Source: an uncultured Porphyromonadaceae bacterium (GTDB lineage Bacteria > Bacteroidota > Bacteroidia > Bacteroidales > Muribaculaceae). From it: 49,174 nt of DNA. Every line of letters begins with the position of its first letter. The stretch's first letter is position 1. Of the stretch, positions 29,201-37,063 are shown in pieces. The translations under genes and the position numbers were made by a program. Below the pieces are notes generated by a model. That model ran no database searches. It had not been told where the DNA came from and worked only from the letters and a program-made list of their open reading frames with translations. The stretch is from the NCBI GenBank assembly GCA_946553045.1, contig CAMNRO010000018.1, forward strand, positions 1 to 49,174. Direction: 5' to 3'.

Positions 29201-30710
29201 TTTTCAGGAAAAGAGCCTGGTCGGTGGTGGTGATGTCGCTTGAAAATTCGCCGACCTGATATACCTGGCCGTTGTAGGTATATTCGTAGGCAACGGCCAG
29301 CACTTCGTCGGCATTGAGAGCCGTTCTCACCGAAATGTAGCCGAGGGTGGAGTTGAGGGTATATTCGCTTGAACTCAGCAGGCGCGCGCTTTCCACCTTT
29401 TCGTAGTCGCTGCCGCCTTCTATTCCATAGGCCCCCAGAGGTTCAAGAACCTGGGTGACCTGATTGATGTTTCGGGCTCCGGCATAGTCTGCCTTTATAA
29501 TCGACAGAAGGTTGTTGGAGGCATTTGCCGGGTTCGGTAGGGAGGCATTGGTCTGCCAGTAGTTGTTTCCGAGCACACGGTTCTCGCCGAGATCCTGAAA
29601 TGCCACGAGGTTGCGGCTTTGGTCGAAGCGGCCGTTCTTGTTGGTAATCCACACTTCTATACGGGTGATTTTAATGCCCGAAGAAACATATGGGAGGTGT
29701 GACGCGAATTTGTCGTAGTTGTCGCGGAAATAGTGGGCGAGGAAATAATGCCTGTTCTGGTCGTATTGGTCGGCGTTGATAGTGAACTCGGTTGTCTGCG
29801 CGCCGCCTTTGGTATTGACGGTCTTGGATTCTGAGTTCTGCTGCGAGACAAGCGCCGTGGCGGTCAGTTTTCCGAATTGCAGCTTGGATTTGATGCCGAA
29901 CAGGGCGGTTCCGCCGCGAATCAGCGAGGAGCCTGTTGTCATGGATACATTGCCGGCTTCGATGGTCTTGACAATATCGTCTTCCTCGCCTTCATAGGCG
30001 AGTTTCAGGTTTTTGGAGTCGAAATCGAACGTAGCGTCGGTGTTGTATGTCATGTTGAAGCGCAGACGGTTGCCTACGCTTGCGGCTATGGTTGCCTGTA
30101 TTTTCTGATCGAAGTCGAAATATGTCTTCCGTCGGGCCGATAACGACAGGGCCGGGTTGTCGGTCTTGTTGCTCTTTATGCCCATTGAAACCTGCACCGA
30201 GCCCTGGGTCTTGAGCGAGACGCCTCCGGGACCGAAAATCTTTTCGAGCGGTCCGAGAGCGAAGTTCATGTCGAGTATGTTGAAGGGCTCCTTCTCTTTG
30301 TCGGTTATCAGCCCAAGATTGCGCTCTCTGTAGAAGCGCTGCATGTTCAGTCTCAGCTGCCAGTTTTCATATTGTTGCTTGGTGAGCATGAACGGGGTGC
30401 CGATCTGGAGACCTCCGAGGTATGTGCGCACGATATAGTTGCCCGTAGCAGGGTCGAAATCTGCGGTGGTCGTGATGTTGGACGGCGTCGAGAGGTCGTA
30501 GCCGAGTTCGTCGGACATCAGGTCTTCGTAGCTGCGGGGCACTGTCGGCCTGGTGCCGAAAGGCAGCGCCAGGCTGTCGGTCTGCTGCGTGGCCGGAAAT
30601 GCGGCCGGGGCAGGGGCGCCGAAAGCCGGGGGCATTTCCTGGGCATGTAGACCAGCCGGCAGTAATAATACTGCTATAATCAGAAATATATATGCTACGA
30701 ATCTGCGCAA
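23298..30710 (-). CDS. sprA: T9SS translocon / gliding-motility protein SprA (Sov)
   Basis: This 2470-residue protein would form the very large outer-membrane barrel that exports type IX secretion cargo. A signal peptide (1-23, LHA-QEM) is followed by a Pro/Ala-rich segment. Repeated SprA-type sections then include PFMLTKQQYENWQLRLNMQ near 100-120, FDFDQKIQATIAASVGNRLRFNMTYNTDATFDFDSKNLKL near 205-245, and KGSSYIDDFESTQTGIDLRSPYSWFLAS near 825-850. Very many Asn/Tyr/Phe-rich barrel strands run to the C-terminus. The size matches the family (about 2400-2500). The gene is intact with no frameshift seen. It is 18 nt downstream of ruvA on the same strand and probably last in the tamB-garK-ruvA-sprA operon. 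It implies that the genome has a T9SS; no cargo with a T9SS C-terminal domain is in this window. Confidence 0.96.
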   Translation of the reverse strand: MRRFVAYIFLIIAVLLLPAGLHAQEMPPAFGAPAPAAFPATQQTDSLALPFGTRPTVPRSYEDLMSDELGYDLSTPSNITTTADFDPATGNYIVRTYLGGLQIGTPFMLTKQQYENWQLRLNMQRFYRERNLGLITDKEKEPFNILDMNFALGPLEKIFGPGGVSLKTQGSVQVSMGIKSNKTDNPALSLSARRKTYFDFDQKIQATIAASVGNRLRFNMTYNTDATFDFDSKNLKLAYEGEEDDIVKTIEAGNVSMTTGSSLIRGGTALFGIKSKLQFGKLTATALVSQQNSESKTVNTKGGAQTTEFTINADQYDQNRHYFLAHYFRDNYDKFASHLPYVSSGIKITRIEVWITNKNGRFDQSRNLVAFQDLGENRVLGNNYWQTNASLPNPANASNNLLSIIKADYAGARNINQVTQVLEPLGAYGIEGGSDYEKVESARLLSSSEYTLNSTLGYISVRTALNADEVLAVAYEYTYNGQVYQVGEFSSDITTTDQALFLKMLKSTTTSPKLPMWHLMMKNVYSLGGYQIQKAKFKMNIKYLSDTTGIQINYLPVAGLNNKSLLQVMNLDRIDSNEQSNPDGFFDFIDGYTIYPSTGKLVFPVVEPFGSHLASVIGNPAVAEKYVYQELYDSTLVVARQYADKNKFILSGEYQASAGSQIRLNAMNVPRGSVIVMAGGVQLTENSDYTVDYAMGIVTITNQSIIDSGQNISVTLENQSMFSTQRKTLLGLDLQYQLNKNLNIGATILHFSEKALIEKVNIGDETVNNSIFGLNMAYNGEFMWLTNLINKIPTVNATQPSRLSFTAEAAKIMPHAQKSGSNKGSSYIDDFESTQTGIDLRSPYSWFLASTPYESGTNALFPEAALSNNVNYGKNRALLNWYYIDRLFTQRNSSMCPGYIKSDLKQLSNPYVREVRVNDVFPGREHTYGEASTIQTLNLSFYPTERGPYNLDHTGIDDQGYLTNPEKRWGGIMRRLDNTNFEQSNIEYVQFWLMSPFLDPEADNLEGGDLYLNFGEISEDILKDGLKSYENGIPYDGNDQYLTETVWGRVSQQNSLTYSFDNNNGARVAQDVGLDGLSNDDEFKFPSYSEYVDNISRRVSPETLQRMQADPFSPLNDPAGDNYHFYRGYDYDEQRLSILERYKRYNGVEGNSLSPEDAADPLYQSSRSVPDVEDINQDNTLNEYERYFQYRVSIRPQDLEVGRNYITDKRVTVVPTRDGENQMVEWYQFKIPLSDYERVVGSISDFSTIRFARMFLTGFKKTTHLRFATLELVRGEWRPYDFNLNTRGDTPAQGQLDISVVNIEENSTREPVNYVLPPGVTRISDPGQTQITQLNEQSMSLKVTGLNAGDARGVYRNTQLDLRNYQRMQMWVHAEALIDNATALRSGELSVFVRLGTDVKNNYYEYEVPLELTPPGTYSYANSSEVWPTSNYLNFNLQSLVELKKERNRAKRAEEEGVGYGVLFTGRDPANERNRMAVMGNPSLSDVRVMLVGVRNNSATTKDGTVWVNELKVTDFNESGGWAAKANATLNVSDVATLNLGTHYESAGFGSVDQSLNERRLDDYSQINVAVQADLGRFLPEKAKLKAPVYYSMTKERTSPKYNPLDQDVLLKDALDDCTDKAERDSISAYAIESSSVQNFSISGLKFDVRSAKPMPWDPANFTFNFSFTKQSKNDPTTEYENTNDYRGSLAYNYSPYFKPFKPFKNLKGKSKNVRFLKDWELSWLPTNISFMTNMTRYYYEQQTRSETDVMFQLPVSVSKNWLWDRQLAMTWNITKTLSLSFNSNTSARIEETIGAVNKKLFPDKYRDWKDTIWQSLRSMGTPWSYNQTFTGQYKAPFSKIAFLDYLTGNVSYNATYRWDRGATIDGIQVGNSIANQAAWTADGRINFETLYNKIPILRDVTKRFANTRPTNKTPRKAKKFERTYKLKEDTTLLIKHNLRTAKIKVSATTTDGKPFVIKSKVIDNNSIEVLNRGKENIKFTIVEVIKEDKSLWRDISEYALRVVTSPRNIAVRYRSTNSLNLPLFRPEIGNIFGQTMSQGPMSPGLDFAFGFTDEKYIDKALSRGWLITDDGQTSPAIWAKTNELNMEVNLELFKGFKVQLTFNRTDNRNSQIQFMYAGMPTSLSGSYTRTHCAILTALKGSSADDGYRSAAFDKFLENIPEIRRRVEAQYIGTRYPTGGFMADNIAAGQPFSPEIGTISETSSDVLIPAFLAAYTGRSAATESLDPFPSFSAVLPNWRITYDGFINLGNMRNIFKTFTINHAYQCTYSVGSYTSYLNWASADGNDNLGYTLDELTGEPIPSSPYNISSVAITERFAPLFGVNATLKNDLQLNAEYRDQRTLTLNSSAGQLVEATQRAIRIGAGYKIVGFNTVLKMKGSGTGVSNDLTLNAECTFQHNQALIRRIEGNYTQPTSGSNTIGINFTASYILSKRLTMSAYFDHQVNSPIVTTSSYPTTNSSYGISLNLSLAR

Positions 30711-30728
30711 TGGTCGGTTTAATACATA

Positions 30729-31313
30729 CTACATCATAGTCAGAGCTTTCTTGATGGCAGTCTCGACCTTTAGCTGGGGATCGGCGTCGAAAAGCTGTCG
30801 GAGAACTTTCTCGCTCGCTTTTCGGTCGAAGCCGAGCATGGTGAGGGCCGCAAGAGCCTCCTCGTGGGCGGCAGAAACGCTGTGACTGCTTATATTTAAC
30901 GTAGCGTCTGCCAGTTTTATTTTATCGCGGAGGTCTACGATGATTCTTTCGGCCGTTTTGGCGCCTATGCCTTTCACGGCTTTGAGACGGCGGGCATCTC
31001 CCGACGATATGACTGCGGCCAGTTCTTCGCCCGGAAGCGACGACAGCAGGATAAGTGCAGTGGCGGCGCCTACGCCGGATACTCCTATCAGAAAGCGGAA
31101 TAGCTCGCGTTCGCGCTCTTCGGTGAAACCGTACAAGGTCCATGCATCTTCGCGTATCACCTCATGGACCATCACTTTGGCGCTTTCCTTACCGTTGAGG
31201 GCGTCGTATGACTGGAGGCTGATGTTCAGAAGGTATGCGATGCCGCCGGTGGTCTCTATGGTGACGGAGGCGGGGGTAAGAGCGGCTATCTGGCCGCGGA
31301 TATATTCTATCAT
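30729..31313 (-). CDS. ruvA: Holliday junction branch-migration protein RuvA
   Basis: This 194-residue protein binds four-way DNA junctions and loads RuvB. The ATG at 31313 gives the canonical start MIEYIRGQIAALTPASVTIE; the long upstream extension of this frame runs antisense-like through glycerate kinase and is rejected. Domain I is an OB fold (1-63). Domain II has two helix-hairpin-helix motifs (FLIGVSGVGAATALILL, 74-90; LKAVKGIGAKTAERIIVDL, 110-128). Domain III, the RuvB-binding part, lies at about 147-194 (EEALAALTMLGFDRKASEKVL). The ATG overlaps the stop of the glycerate kinase gene (ATGA, 31310-31313), and sprA follows after 18 nt. Confidence 0.96.
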   Translation of the reverse strand: MIEYIRGQIAALTPASVTIETTGGIAYLLNISLQSYDALNGKESAKVMVHEVIREDAWTLYGFTEERERELFRFLIGVSGVGAATALILLSSLPGEELAAVISSGDARRLKAVKGIGAKTAERIIVDLRDKIKLADATLNISSHSVSAAHEEALAALTMLGFDRKASEKVLRQLFDADPQLKVETAIKKALTMM

Positions 31314-32323
31314 AGCAAATTTTCGATATATGGCCGAGCTGCTTCGGCGGTTTTCAATAGAGCGGTATAAGGGTCGGAGGGCAGGGGCGAGCCTTCGGAC
31401 ACACATGGGAACACATTGTCGAATGATACACCGTCTGCCGTCGAGCCGCAGAATATCACCGCAGGAATACCCCGGCGCGAGGCATAGGCGCAGACTGCGG
31501 CGACTGTCTTGCCGCCTGATGTCTGAGCATCGAGCCGTCCTTCGCCTGTGATTATGAGCCGAGGGGTAAGCCCCGTCAATGCTTTTTCGAGTATTACAGG
31601 AGCCCCGGATATGACACTGCAGCCTACAATGCTTTCGAGAGCGAAGCCGATTCCTCCGCCAGCTCCGCCATGAGTGTCGCGGCCCGGGAATATCTGCCGG
31701 AGGCGTCTGAAGAGAGCCGCGCACCATTCGCGGTCTTTGTCGTCGGCTCCTTTCTGGCTGATAAACGACATGGCCGACAGACCGCTTTCTGTGTAGAGGG
31801 GCGCGCAGACATCGGCAAGCCCTCGCAGGCTTTTTCTATAAAAATCTGCCAGAAGAGTCGGTTGCTTTATTGAGACCGGCAGACCGTCGGCGTCGCGTTC
31901 GATGACATAACCCATGCCTTCGAGCATACCAAGGCCGCCATCGGCTGTCAGGGTGCCTCCGATACCTATGTCTATGCGGCTGTATGCGCCGCTTTCGGCG
32001 GCGTGGCGTATGGCCGCTCCGACTTCGCGCGAAGTTCGTTGTCGAAGCGGAATATCACGCCGGCATACAAGCGGTTGCCATGGCAGATTTTCGCCGCACG
32101 ACGGTATGTATGCGGTCAGAGTGCTGTCGGCCGCGGTATATTCATAGTATTTGTTCGCCGCCACCCGGGCGCCGAGGGCTTCGGCGGTGCCTTCACCGCC
32201 ATCAGCCATAGCCACCACGACTATCTTCTGCCCGTTCAGTTCTCCGAGACCGTGACTGATGGCCGAGCCGGCGCGTAGCGAACTTAGTGTTCCCTTGAAT
32301 TTATCGCTTGCTATTGCTATCAT
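31310..32323 (-). CDS. Glycerate kinase (GarK/GlxK family)
   Basis: This 337-residue cytosolic enzyme phosphorylates glycerate, most likely to 2-phosphoglycerate, feeding glycolysis. Family motifs in order are ASDKFKGTLSS (5-15), ADGGEGTAEAL (about 40-50), IGIGGTLTADGGLGMLEGMGY (about 118-138), and ITGEGRLDAQTSGGKT near residues 260-275. The sequence is full length. It overlaps the end of the tamB-like gene by 23 nt and the start of ruvA by 4 nt. The metabolic role seems unrelated to the flanking envelope and repair genes. Confidence 0.92.
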   Translation of the reverse strand: MIAIASDKFKGTLSSLRAGSAISHGLGELNGQKIVVVAMADGGEGTAEALGARVAANKYYEYTAADSTLTAYIPSCGENLPWQPLVCRRDIPLRQRTSREVGAAIRHAAESGAYSRIDIGIGGTLTADGGLGMLEGMGYVIERDADGLPVSIKQPTLLADFYRKSLRGLADVCAPLYTESGLSAMSFISQKGADDKDREWCAALFRRLRQIFPGRDTHGGAGGGIGFALESIVGCSVISGAPVILEKALTGLTPRLIITGEGRLDAQTSGGKTVAAVCAYASRRGIPAVIFCGSTADGVSFDNVFPCVSEGSPLPSDPYTALLKTAEAARPYIENLL

Positions 32324-35300
32324 TCTGGGTAGTGTCGGTTTCTGCCGTCTGTTTGCGGAATTTGCGAAGGAACGAAAGGAAATCGTCGAAGTCGCGGCGG
32401 AATACGATGCCTATGCCCTGTGTGGTCTGGGCAGAGCGTACGTAGAAGTTGCGGTCGTTGTAGCGGTTATAAGCTTTCAGACGCCATGAACCGCGTTTGT
32501 TGAGAAGATATTCGATGTCGAAATCGCCTACAAACTGGTTTGTGTTCAGGCTCTTGTCTCGATATCCGAAATTGCCATTGAACAGAAGGCGGTTGTTGAG
32601 CAGGCGGCTCGACAGGGCCACATCGACCTCTACGTCGGAGAAATCGCCGCGGTCGCTCCGCAGGTTCGGTGCTATGCTCCAGTTATCGCTCAGTTTGCCG
32701 AGCATGTTTCCGAGCTGGCTCGATATTGTCGAAGAGGCTACAGAGAAGAGTTCGCTGCCCTTTGTGGTGGAGGCCATGTAGTCGGGAGTGTAGAAACGGT
32801 TGAGGGCCAGCAGATATATAATCTGGCGGTTCATCATGTCGGATGTGCTGACTATGCTTCGCACCTTGCGGTATGTGTCGGAGGTCAGAGTCGGGAATTC
32901 GAGGTCGAAATCGATTGTTGGCTGCCGAATGTCGCCGCTGACAAGCATCAGAGCGTGAACCGGCACATTGGTGCGGCTCACTTCCTTGTCCTGAAGGAAT
33001 GATTCGTCGAGGTCGCTCAGGTTGGCGTTTGTGGCATAATAGGCCTGTAGATTTGTCTTTACGGCATATGGGTCGCCGTCGAAACGTATTTCACTGCCTT
33101 CCTTGATTGTGAAATCGCGTATTATGATGTCCTGAAGCGTGAAGCGGTAGCTGCCCGACAGAACGGTATATGCCCCCCAGATGTTGAGGGAGTTGTCGAC
33201 CGACTGATAGGCCAGGTGAAGGTTGCCTTCGCCGATGGCTTTGATTTCGTCTCCGGCTGTAGGGTCCATCACAAGGGTCATCTGGGCGTCTTTTGTGATG
33301 CCTACGCGCAAATCCATGTTATAGGCCGAGGCTTCGTCGGTATTCGAGGCTTTTATGCGGTTTTTAAGCTCTCTGACAATGGCCGGAGTATCGTCGTGCT
33401 TTTCGGGAGTCCGCAGTGTGTCGGGTGTCACATCGCGGAAATGGAGGAATGAATAGCTTTCGGCATCGAGGCGGTCGGACAGAACGAAAGTGAATGTAGA
33501 GCGTGGCGCTGTCGTCATGTCTACCTTTATGTCTACCACACCCGGATAGCCTGATATGGAGGCCCCGCCGTTGCCATAGATGGTGCCATACCAGTCGGGG
33601 TATTGTTTTGGTGTGGCATTGAAACTCAGGAAGTCCTGCGCATGGCTTATGTCGAATTTGAATACGGGCTCCTTGAAGTAGGTGTGGCGGACAAGTCCGT
33701 CGAGCTTCGCCGTGTGGCCTTCGACGTCGCGTATTGTCACGTCGTTGAGACGTATCACACCCGGAGTCATGCAGACACTGTCGTTTGCGGTGTACCAGGT
33801 GTTGGTGAAGTCTATCTTCATCTTCACTTCTTCGGCCATCACTTTGCCTTCGAGGTCCACTTCCTTGAACGTACCGAACAGGCGGCAGTGGCCGCTTGCA
33901 TGTCCGCTGATGTCGGAGGCAAATGCTTCCATGAACGGTTTCAGGAATCCGACGGGCACATGGCGGGCGTTGAAATCGATGTCGAGCGCTTCGCCCATAG
34001 GGAAAATCTTGCCTGCTATACGGCTCTTGTCGCCTTTGAGGCCCGTTATGTCGGCGTCGAAGGCAAAGGATTTGTCGCTGTTGCTCCAGTGTGTCTCGAT
34101 GTCGGCGTCGCCGATGGTGCAGCGGTTGTAGCCAATGCTGTCGACATGTAGCTTGGGGCAGAAAAGCTCCGGCTCGCTGCTGAGGAGGCGGCGGGCGCTG
34201 AAACGCCCCGTGGCACGGCCGCCTATCATCGCTTTGTCGATTTCGAGAGTTTCGAAAATAGGAAGCAAGGCTATGGAATGCAAATCGATGGCGATGTTGT
34301 CGTCTTCACCATGGCCGGCTGTTCCGTCTATGGCTATCGACTGGCTGCCGGCATTGAGCCCGAACCCTTCGACGCGAATATCGTTCCCGACCGAAATCCG
34401 CGATTTCCTGATGTTCCAGGTTTCGTCGCCGAAATTGATGGTGCCGGGATTGAAGTTGACTGTCAGCGGAATGGGGCAGAGCATATTGTCGTTGTGCTCC
34501 GGCCGAGGCAGGATTTCGGTGCTGAACGACATTGTTCCGTTCAGCGGAATCTTTCGTTCAATCATCCAATCGATACGGGTATCGATGATGTTGTCGGCGC
34601 CGTTGATTAGTCCGGTGAGCGCCATGTCGCCTTTGTTGGTCGGAATCTGGGTCGTTATATATATGGAGGAGCGGTCAGACTCGCGGTCCATAGTGGCGTG
34701 GAGGGCTGTTCCTTCGATAAGCTTGTCGCCGTTACGCAGATATGGCGCATCGAGCGACAGGGTGGCTTGCTGTCTGCGACTGTCGAATGAGCCTTCGAGT
34801 TCGGCATCGTGCACAATGTGCACGGGCAATCTGAAAAATTCGCTCACATTTTCCGACGGCAGTAGGGTGAAGTTGAAACTGAAATCGTTTGATTTGGATT
34901 CGTCGGGCACATATGTGTCGTCGATTAGCGCAGGCACAAAATGGGCCGCAACGCTTTTAATCTGCGGCACAAGGGTCGAGAACGTATATTCGCCCTCGAA
35001 TGAGCCCTTTAGGATATCGGAGTCTATGTCGATTGTGGCCGGCACGGATTTGCTGTCGGCGTTGACTGTGAAATCATCGATACGCAGGCCGCTGTTATTG
35101 GCGTTGAGCCATCTGATATCGTTCAGTCTTATAAATCCGTGTCCGCGGGTGAAGTCGGATATGTCGAGGTCGGTATTCAGTTTGGCTCCGAAGCGGTAGC
35201 CTTCGTGCCGCTTGTCGAATCCGAGGGCATAGAAATCCACATTCGCAACCATGGCGGTAGCCTGAAGGCGTTTCGTGCTGTCGTCGTTGGTATATAGAGT

Positions 35301-36827
35301 GTATGCGTGAACTATGGCAGAAGGATCGTTCATGTCGACTCTGAGTTCGAGCTGGCTCTTGTTTTCTATATCGGCGGAGATGTCGATATCGCGGTAGGTA
35401 TAGCCTCGGAAGTCGAAATCATAGATTTCGGCCTTGATTTCGCCTTCAGGCCGGAAACCGGTGCGGCCTTTGCCCTCGATGTTGCCGCTGACAAGGCCTA
35501 AATCTTTGTTTCCGCAGATGAGGCCGAGGTCGAGATTTTTGAAAGACGACTTTCCGCTTAATCTTACGGCCTTGTAGGGCAAAATGATATACGAGGCATC
35601 AAGACTGAGCTCGCCGGCTGTTCCGTCGGTGCGTATGGCGACCTTGCCACGGTCCTGATTGCCTTCAGCTTTAAGCGACACGGCTTGTGCGACAACAGAT
35701 TTTAATGCATTTCTCTGAGACGCTCCGAGATATGGCGCGACGAGCGGGGCGGCTTCGGTTCCATCGAGAGCAGCCGTGCAGTTTTCAAGCTTGTATTCAT
35801 ATCCCTCGTCGGTTTTACGGGCATTTCCTCTCAATCGTAGGGCGAAAGCGCCTCTTTCCGAGTCGGATAGCGCTAAATTGCCTATTTCAGCCGATTTGTC
35901 GCCCAAGCGAATGTCGAATTCGAGTGCGAATGGCCGGCTCAGGTGTTCGAGTTGTGGCAGGAACGCCTGCAGATCGGGCGGATATATGCGGCTCCGCGCC
36001 GATGTTCCGATAGTGAGAGGTGTTTCGGCCATGGCACGCGGAATGTCGGAATAGCCGTCGTAGTGCAGCTCAATCGGCTTGAGAGAGAACCGGCTGTCGG
36101 GCAGCGCGATGGAAAAATCGGTTACGCGCAGGCCTTGATGGCCGACAGATATTTTGGATTGGAGGCGGCGCAGTTCGAATCCGCTGCGCTCTCTTAAAGA
36201 GAGATGTTCGAGTTCGATATCGTATTGGTCGGAACTGAGGTCGGGAATGTATGCGTTGAGTTCGAAATCGCTCACTGCTATGTGGGCAGCGTCGAAGCGA
36301 CGGTCTTCCGGGGGCTGCTCCGAGAGAATATTGTAGTCGAGGCTGGAATGTCGCAGTATTACGGTGTTGATTTTCAGATGGAACGAGCTTTTGCGACCAC
36401 TCCGCCTGTCTTTTTTGACGTGAGCGAGGATTTCTTCGAAATTGGCGGGGGAGCTCTTGTCTGCGCGCCAGAGGTTGAAACGGGCGCTGTCTACGAGCGC
36501 ATAGTCCACTATCAGTTCTCCTGTCCTGAGAAAGTGATAGAGCTCGAAGCCTGCGCTGATGGTTTCGATTGAAGCCACTGTGTCGGCCTCTTCCGGGCGA
36601 ATCAGCCGTACGCCTTTAATCGACAGCCTATTGAAAGGGCGAATGCTCACGTCGTCGATATCCACTTGTGCGCCAAGCAGCTTCGAGAGTTCGCGGCTCG
36701 CAGTGTCGCGGACCTCGTTTTGTACCGGAGCCATGGAAAGGAGCACATATAAAGACGTCGGAAGCGCCACGGCAAGCACCAGCAGCACTACGGCGATAGC
36801 TCTGAATATTTTCCACGCTAACTTCAT
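32301..36827 (-). CDS. TamB-like translocation/assembly (DUF490/AsmA-type) protein
   Basis: This 1508-residue protein is anchored in the inner membrane and spans the periplasm. The ATG at 36827 is preferred over a TTG at 36839. One N-terminal transmembrane helix (about 5-30) is followed by an AsmA-like opening (NEVRDTASRELSKLLGAQVDIDDVSIRPFNRLSIKGVRLI). A very long beta-rich middle and the C-terminal DUF490 region follow, the latter with YTVLSGSYRFTLQDIIIRDFTIKEGSEIRFDGDP and the late segment ELFSVASSTISSQLGNMLGKLSDN. The family bridges inner and outer membranes for lipid transport or outer-membrane protein assembly. It heads the tamB-garK-ruvA-sprA operon. The C-terminus ends in a polar tail rich in Thr, Asp, Asn and Ser. 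Confidence 0.9.
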   Translation of the reverse strand: MKLAWKIFRAIAVVLLVLAVALPTSLYVLLSMAPVQNEVRDTASRELSKLLGAQVDIDDVSIRPFNRLSIKGVRLIRPEEADTVASIETISAGFELYHFLRTGELIVDYALVDSARFNLWRADKSSPANFEEILAHVKKDRRSGRKSSFHLKINTVILRHSSLDYNILSEQPPEDRRFDAAHIAVSDFELNAYIPDLSSDQYDIELEHLSLRERSGFELRRLQSKISVGHQGLRVTDFSIALPDSRFSLKPIELHYDGYSDIPRAMAETPLTIGTSARSRIYPPDLQAFLPQLEHLSRPFALEFDIRLGDKSAEIGNLALSDSERGAFALRLRGNARKTDEGYEYKLENCTAALDGTEAAPLVAPYLGASQRNALKSVVAQAVSLKAEGNQDRGKVAIRTDGTAGELSLDASYIILPYKAVRLSGKSSFKNLDLGLICGNKDLGLVSGNIEGKGRTGFRPEGEIKAEIYDFDFRGYTYRDIDISADIENKSQLELRVDMNDPSAIVHAYTLYTNDDSTKRLQATAMVANVDFYALGFDKRHEGYRFGAKLNTDLDISDFTRGHGFIRLNDIRWLNANNSGLRIDDFTVNADSKSVPATIDIDSDILKGSFEGEYTFSTLVPQIKSVAAHFVPALIDDTYVPDESKSNDFSFNFTLLPSENVSEFFRLPVHIVHDAELEGSFDSRRQQATLSLDAPYLRNGDKLIEGTALHATMDRESDRSSIYITTQIPTNKGDMALTGLINGADNIIDTRIDWMIERKIPLNGTMSFSTEILPRPEHNDNMLCPIPLTVNFNPGTINFGDETWNIRKSRISVGNDIRVEGFGLNAGSQSIAIDGTAGHGEDDNIAIDLHSIALLPIFETLEIDKAMIGGRATGRFSARRLLSSEPELFCPKLHVDSIGYNRCTIGDADIETHWSNSDKSFAFDADITGLKGDKSRIAGKIFPMGEALDIDFNARHVPVGFLKPFMEAFASDISGHASGHCRLFGTFKEVDLEGKVMAEEVKMKIDFTNTWYTANDSVCMTPGVIRLNDVTIRDVEGHTAKLDGLVRHTYFKEPVFKFDISHAQDFLSFNATPKQYPDWYGTIYGNGGASISGYPGVVDIKVDMTTAPRSTFTFVLSDRLDAESYSFLHFRDVTPDTLRTPEKHDDTPAIVRELKNRIKASNTDEASAYNMDLRVGITKDAQMTLVMDPTAGDEIKAIGEGNLHLAYQSVDNSLNIWGAYTVLSGSYRFTLQDIIIRDFTIKEGSEIRFDGDPYAVKTNLQAYYATNANLSDLDESFLQDKEVSRTNVPVHALMLVSGDIRQPTIDFDLEFPTLTSDTYRKVRSIVSTSDMMNRQIIYLLALNRFYTPDYMASTTKGSELFSVASSTISSQLGNMLGKLSDNWSIAPNLRSDRGDFSDVEVDVALSSRLLNNRLLFNGNFGYRDKSLNTNQFVGDFDIEYLLNKRGSWRLKAYNRYNDRNFYVRSAQTTQGIGIVFRRDFDDFLSFLRKFRKQTAETDTTQNDSNSKR

Positions 36828-36836
36828 TGCAAGATG

Positions 36837-36844
36837 CAAAGTTA
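36837..36844 (-). promoter_or_regulatory. -7 element of the tamB-garK-ruvA-sprA operon
   Basis: The minus strand reads TAACTTTG, 9 nt before the ATG at 36827, so the transcript would be nearly leaderless. No TTG is seen at the proper -33 distance. Confidence 0.5.
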
Positions 36845-36912
36845 CGATAAATTATCGGTTGGAGTAGCCTGAAGACCATATTTTGCGTTTCGTAAATTTT
36901 TTTTCAATAAAA

Positions 36913-36944
36913 TTTTGCAGTAATGAAAACTTTATATACTTTTG
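36913..36944 (+). promoter_or_regulatory. Promoter of the ABC transporter/GntR operon
   Basis: TTTTG (36913-36917), a 19-nt spacer and TACTTTTG (36937-36944) match the Bacteroidetes consensus. The predicted leader to the ATG at 37064 is about 110 nt; its last 60 nt are strikingly pyrimidine-rich. Confidence 0.78.
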
Positions 36945-36945
36945 C

Positions 36946-36969
36946 AGTGTGTTAGATGGCTACAACACT
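36946..36969 (+). promoter_or_regulatory. Candidate operator for the operon's own GntR/YtrA-type regulator
   Basis: AGTGT (36946-36950) and ACACT (36965-36969) form an inverted repeat with a 14-nt spacer, directly after the -7 box and over the predicted transcription start. The YtrA subfamily is known to bind AGTGTA-type inverted repeats. This is a short-arm match and tentative. Confidence 0.4.
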
Positions 36970-37063
36970 AAACTTGTCAAACAGTGCAAAATCTCTCATC
37001 TATGAAATCTTTCATCACCGTTCTCCTCTCTATTCTTCTATTTATCCTCATTCTCTGATTATT

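Noticed and set aside
30729-31727. 332-codon version of RuvA
   Set aside because: The first ~138 codons are Arg/Ser/His-rich and lie antisense-like within glycerate kinase; standard RuvA starts at 31313.
36956-37063. Extended N-terminus of the ABC ATPase
   Set aside because: It would start only about 10 nt after the -7 box, is not ABC-like, and the usual domain begins at the ATG at 37064.
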